Shown: in pieces, positions 61,453-64,000 of the stretch | How positions within the stretch are numbered: the first letter of the stretch is position 1 | Layout of the letters: each line of letters begins with the position of its first letter | DNA from: Pontibacter pamirensis | GTDB taxonomy: Bacteria; Bacteroidota; Bacteroidia; Cytophagales; Hymenobacteraceae | Assembly (NCBI RefSeq): GCF_010015475.1 | Contig: NZ_SSNI01000020.1 | Location: 54,350 to 118,349, forward strand | Direction: 5' to 3' | Length of the DNA: 64,000 bases | Translations under genes and position numbers: made by a program | The notes under the pieces: generated by a model | The model's input: only the letters and a program-made list of their open reading frames with translations | The model's database searches: none | Told to the model about the DNA's origin: nothing

Positions 61453-62296
61453 AAGCCTTTACCTGCTGCTTCGAAGTCCCAAGGCCGTCTATCCCCAGTT
61501 CCACCACATCGCCTGGCTTCAGGTACACCGGTGGATTGAAACCCAGCCCTACGCCAGCGGGTGTTCCGGTTGAAATCACATCCCCCGGGAGCAGTGTCAT
61601 GAACTGGCTCAGGTATGAGACCAGGTGCGGGATTCGGAAGATGAAGTTGGCGGTGGTGCCGTCCTGCATCATTTCGCCGTTCACCTTCAGCCACAGGCGC
61701 AGGTTATCTACATCCTCAATTTCGTCTTTGGTGGCCAGGAAAGGTCCGATGGGTGCGAAAGTATCACAGCCTTTGCCCTTGTCCCAGGTGCCGCCGCGCT
61801 CCAGCTGGAATGCCCGCTCCGACACATCGTTGTGCAGGCAGTATCCCGCCACGTAGTCCATTGCCTCGGCTTCGTTTACATAGCTTGCTTTTTTGCCCAT
61901 CACAAACGCCAGCTCCACTTCCCAGTCTGTCTTCTCTGAGTTTTTAGGAATGATGATGTCATCATTCGGCCCAACCACCGCCGTAGTCGACTTCATGAAA
62001 AGGATTGGTTCTTCGGGTATCTTGGCCTTTGTTTCTGCGGCATGGTCGGCATAATTCAGGCCAATACAGACAATCTTGGACGGGCGGGCAAACGGGCTGC
62101 CCAGGCGACTGTTTTCCGGTATACGCTCCAGCTTCCCTTTGTTGTTTTTTACAAACTCCTGCAGGCGGGCAAGGCCGTCTGATTCAAAAAACTGCTCATT
62201 GTAGTCTTCCCCAAAAGCGGATGTGTCATAGTAAGCATCCTCCAGTATAACTCCGGTTTTTTCTTTGTTCAATTCTCCGTATCGTATCAGTTTCAT
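61439..62296 (-). CDS. Fumarylacetoacetate-hydrolase-family enzyme (2,4-diketo-3-deoxy-L-fuconate hydrolase)
   Basis: A 285-residue FAH-family protein. Motifs are IVCIGLNYADHAAETK, FMKSTTAVVGPNDDI, DWEVELAFVMG (metal Glu-x-Glu), HNDVSERAFQ, and VISTGTPAGVGLGFNPPVYL. In the fucose pathway the enzyme splits 2,4-diketo-3-deoxy-L-fuconate to pyruvate and L-lactate. Its overlap with the lactonase and its place after the keto-acid dehydrogenase support this. Alternative substrates are the usual FAH diketo acids. Confidence 0.88.
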   Translation of the reverse strand: MKLIRYGELNKEKTGVILEDAYYDTSAFGEDYNEQFFESDGLARLQEFVKNNKGKLERIPENSRLGSPFARPSKIVCIGLNYADHAAETKAKIPEEPILFMKSTTAVVGPNDDIIIPKNSEKTDWEVELAFVMGKKASYVNEAEAMDYVAGYCLHNDVSERAFQLERGGTWDKGKGCDTFAPIGPFLATKDEIEDVDNLRLWLKVNGEMMQDGTTANFIFRIPHLVSYLSQFMTLLPGDVISTGTPAGVGLGFNPPVYLKPGDVVELGIDGLGTSKQQVKAYAKG

Positions 62297-62405
62297 GTTT
62301 TATACTTTTGGGCTTTTCGAGGAGAAAAGCCTGTTTGAATTTCTTTGTTGAGATATCAAGTAACTCAAGTACCTGATAATATGTTGGTTTATTCTTTATA
62401 CTGAA

Positions 62406-62483
62406 AACCCACCCCTGCTCCTCCGAGGAGGGGAATTCCAGTAAGGGTAAAAAATCCCCTCCCCGGAGGAGCAGGGGTGGGTT
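62406..62483. repeat. Perfect 20-bp inverted repeat, terminator-like
   Basis: AACCCACCCCTGCTCCTCCG (62406-62425) and CGGAGGAGCAGGGGTGGGTT (62464-62483) are exact inverted arms with a partly complementary loop, followed by a T run. It lies between the diketo-acid hydrolase and the KDF dehydrogenase genes, both on the minus strand. It may reduce read-through in the operon or be a dispersed repeat. Confidence 0.75.
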
Positions 62484-62510
62484 ACTTTTTTACACCTATA
62501 CTGTTTAGCG

Positions 62511-63275
62511 CTAACTATTCAGCTTAATAAAGCCTCCGTCAATAGGATAATCAGTGCCGGTGATGAAGGAAGCCTCGTCTGAGCAGAGGTATAGGATGAG
62601 ATTCGCTATCTCGTCCGGCTTTGCCATTCTGCCGATGGGCTGCGTTTTCGACAGTTTTCGGAACATCTCCTCTTCCTGGCCGGGGTAGTTCTTCTCCAGG
62701 AAACCATCCACAAAAGGCGTGTGTACCCGTGCCGGCGATATGCTGTTGCAACGGATATTGTCCTGCAGGTAATCTTTGGCAACAGACAAGGTCATGGCCT
62801 GCACCGCACCTTTGCTCATGGTGTATGCGAAGCGGTCGTTGAGGCCGACAATAGCCGCAACAGAGCCTAGGTTAAGAATAACTCCGCCTCCGTTCGCCTT
62901 CATCAGGGGTATAGCCGCAAAAAGGCAGTTGTATACGCCTTTCACGTTCACCTGGTATACGCGGTCAAAATCTTCCTCTTTGGTGGTATCGGCTTTTCCG
63001 ATGTTGGAGATACCGGCGTTGTTAACCAGTATATCCAGCTTGCCGATGCCCTGAAACACCTGCACCACTTCCTGCTGGTTTGTGACGTCGCAGGCCTGGA
63101 AAGATGCTTTACCTCCTGCCTCTTCTATTTCCTCTACCGTTGTACTCCCATTCTCTGGGCTAACATCCAGCACATGCACGGTGGCTCCCTGGCGGGCAAA
63201 AGTCAGCGCTACCGCCTTCCCAATGCCGCTACCGCCCCCCGTGACAAGGGCTATTTTGTTATCTAATTGGAACAT
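62511..63275 (-). CDS. Short-chain dehydrogenase, 2-keto-3-deoxy-L-fuconate dehydrogenase-like
   Basis: A 254-residue SDR with a complete active site: TGGGSGIGKA (13-22), NNAG, and YTMSKGA with Tyr and Lys. The C-terminal FVDGFLEKNYPGQEEEMFRK, then PIGRMAKPDEIANLILYLCS, is as in KDF dehydrogenases of the fucose pathway. It oxidises 2-keto-3-deoxy-L-fuconate to the 2,4-diketo acid used by the FAH-family enzyme. It lies after the mutarotase gene, 30 bp away. Confidence 0.85.
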   Translation of the reverse strand: MFQLDNKIALVTGGGSGIGKAVALTFARQGATVHVLDVSPENGSTTVEEIEEAGGKASFQACDVTNQQEVVQVFQGIGKLDILVNNAGISNIGKADTTKEEDFDRVYQVNVKGVYNCLFAAIPLMKANGGGVILNLGSVAAIVGLNDRFAYTMSKGAVQAMTLSVAKDYLQDNIRCNSISPARVHTPFVDGFLEKNYPGQEEEMFRKLSKTQPIGRMAKPDEIANLILYLCSDEASFITGTDYPIDGGFIKLNS

Positions 63276-63305
63276 AGTTTTATCTGTAAATCTGTGTTTT
63301 GTCTT

Positions 63306-63635
63306 TTACAATGAAAACATCTTCTCCATCAGCACCCACTTTTCTCCCTGCCCGGCTCCCGGAATCCCCTGCTGGTATTTCCACATCAGTAGTTCCCACT
63401 CCTGTACTTTAGGATTTGCCTCATCCATCGCTGCCTTTCTTTCAAAGCTGAAGGAGCTGTCTGTTTCCATTATCAAAAAAAGCCGGTTGTTGAACCGGTA
63501 AATGTCCATTACCACTATACCAGCATCCAGAATGCTCTGCCTGATTTCCGGCCATATACCCTGGTGCCAGCGCTCATACTCCGCTATCAGCATTGGGTCG
63601 TCTTTCAGATCCAGCGCCAGACAATACCTGTTCAT
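63306..63635 (-). CDS. L-fucose mutarotase (RhaM/FucU-like family, YiiL-type)
   Basis: A 109-residue protein of the L-rhamnose mutarotase (RhaM-like) fold. MNRYCLALDLKDDPMLIAEY, HQGIWPEIRQSI, DIYRFNNRLFLIMETDSSFS and WELLMWKYQQGIPGAGQGEK are the family pattern, with the His near residue 24 and the Trp-rich C-terminal region. It interconverts anomers of L-fucose or L-rhamnose. First visible gene of the cluster. Given the downstream enzymes, L-fucose is the likely substrate. Confidence 0.85.
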   Translation of the reverse strand: MNRYCLALDLKDDPMLIAEYERWHQGIWPEIRQSILDAGIVVMDIYRFNNRLFLIMETDSSFSFERKAAMDEANPKVQEWELLMWKYQQGIPGAGQGEKWVLMEKMFSL

Positions 63636-63904
63636 GCTTTTGCTTCTATATAGATGATGTCATAAGTTATTAAAAAAGACTATCCGGTAAAAGCTATTTC
63701 ACCGCTTCTCCATAATTTGAAGGAATTGTTTTGTATGCTTAACATCATCCGCGTCACCCGATTTAAAAAAATTAAAAGGGGTAAGCAGAATTTCACTTAT
63801 TCTAACTCACCCCTATAATTATCTTTAAGCCAATCTGTTAACACACGACAGCCTAGCGCTTGCTGGTCAAAAGACCATAGCCGTCAGGCTAAGGGTAAAG
63901 TATA

Positions 63905-64000
63905 TCATTTGGCGATGGTTTTAGTAGCCCGTTTTTGTCTCTTCTTTTTTCTTTCCTGCCTATCCTGATTACCCTTCTGAGCACTTTCCAAAACCACTCT
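63905..64000 (-). CDS. C-terminal end of a gene cut by the right window edge
   Basis: An open minus-strand frame ends at a TGA (63905-63907) with a highly basic tail, QERKKKRQKRATKTIAK, and the part visible is 31 residues. Frame and charged C-terminus suggest the end of a real gene; nothing can be said of its family. It is on the same strand as the fucose cluster, about 270 bp before the mutarotase gene. Confidence 0.35.
   Translation of the reverse strand, partial: RVVLESAQKGNQDRQERKKKRQKRATKTIAK

Noticed and set aside
1..64000. rRNA, tmRNA, riboswitch or CRISPR features
   Set aside because: None recognised on either strand; no cas genes and no conserved RNA motifs were seen by eye, though covariance models could not be run.

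Overview
The window looks like a chromosomal segment of a Cytophagales-type Bacteroidota, probably Pontibacter/Hymenobacteraceae-like. The evidence is a large set of lipoproteins with weak or absent Shine-Dalgarno sites, TANNTTTG-type -7 elements, a FecA-like TonB receptor with an N-terminal carboxypeptidase-regulatory domain, a DUF2490 outer-membrane protein, a GH109 enzyme and a fused ThrA. The genus is an inference from protein flavour, not a search result.

Left part (1 to about 31.1 kb) reads as one integrated mobile element whose left end lies outside the window. Its parts are: (i) 1-10.2 kb, a tightly packed leftward 'late' operon with a holin-like protein, a membrane-anchored LEA-like protein, a membrane-anchored lytic transglycosylase, a transglutaminase-like protein with a C-terminal membrane anchor, more small membrane proteins, small beta-rich proteins and a 973-residue spike ending in an S74 chaperone. 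It contains no recognisable terminase, portal, tail tube or HK97 capsid, and resembles a membrane-containing, possibly tailless virus. (ii) 10.2-13.4 kb, accessory genes, two followed by integron attC-like hairpins, plus a small DNA-binding protein and a serine recombinase. (iii) 13.4-15.7 kb, a GC-rich IS91-family element with a translationally coupled tyrosine recombinase. (iv) 15.9-23.3 kb, a recombinase remnant and an AT-rich hsdM-hsdS-prrC-hsdR locus: a type IC restriction-modification system with an embedded PrrC-like tRNA anticodon nuclease, the arrangement of the E. coli prr locus. (v) 23.4-31.1 kb, a temperate-phage-like early region: leftward replication-type genes, a divergent repressor/Cro-like switch, a tyrosine integrase, an AlbA_2/Schlafen-like protein, four tandem 10-bp repeats and a fragment resembling a tRNA 3' end followed by a terminator, which is the likely right attachment site.

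Right part (31.2-64 kb) is ordinary chromosome. It starts with the broken tail of a LytTR response regulator, then an intradiol-dioxygenase-like lipoprotein, a frameshifted small lipoprotein, an HSL-type esterase, a lipoprotein, a GreA/B-like protein, a sulfatase with HEAT repeats, bifunctional aspartokinase/homoserine dehydrogenase and a DUF2490 protein. Next comes an amino-sugar salvage group (a nucleotidyltransferase-sugar kinase fusion, a CBM9-like protein and a GH109 alpha-N-acetylgalactosaminidase), and a sugar isomerase. An iron-type uptake operon follows (DUF4856, imelysin, HTTM, TonB receptor), headed by two copies of the palindrome TTATTTA-N9-TAAATA(A/G). The end holds a DUF2231 pair, a FkbM methyltransferase, an SLC13 permease and a nonphosphorylative L-fucose degradation cluster (mutarotase, two dehydrogenases, lactonase, diketo-acid hydrolase) from which L-fuconate dehydratase is absent in the window. 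Interspersed palindromic repeats and strong terminator-like inverted repeats punctuate this part.
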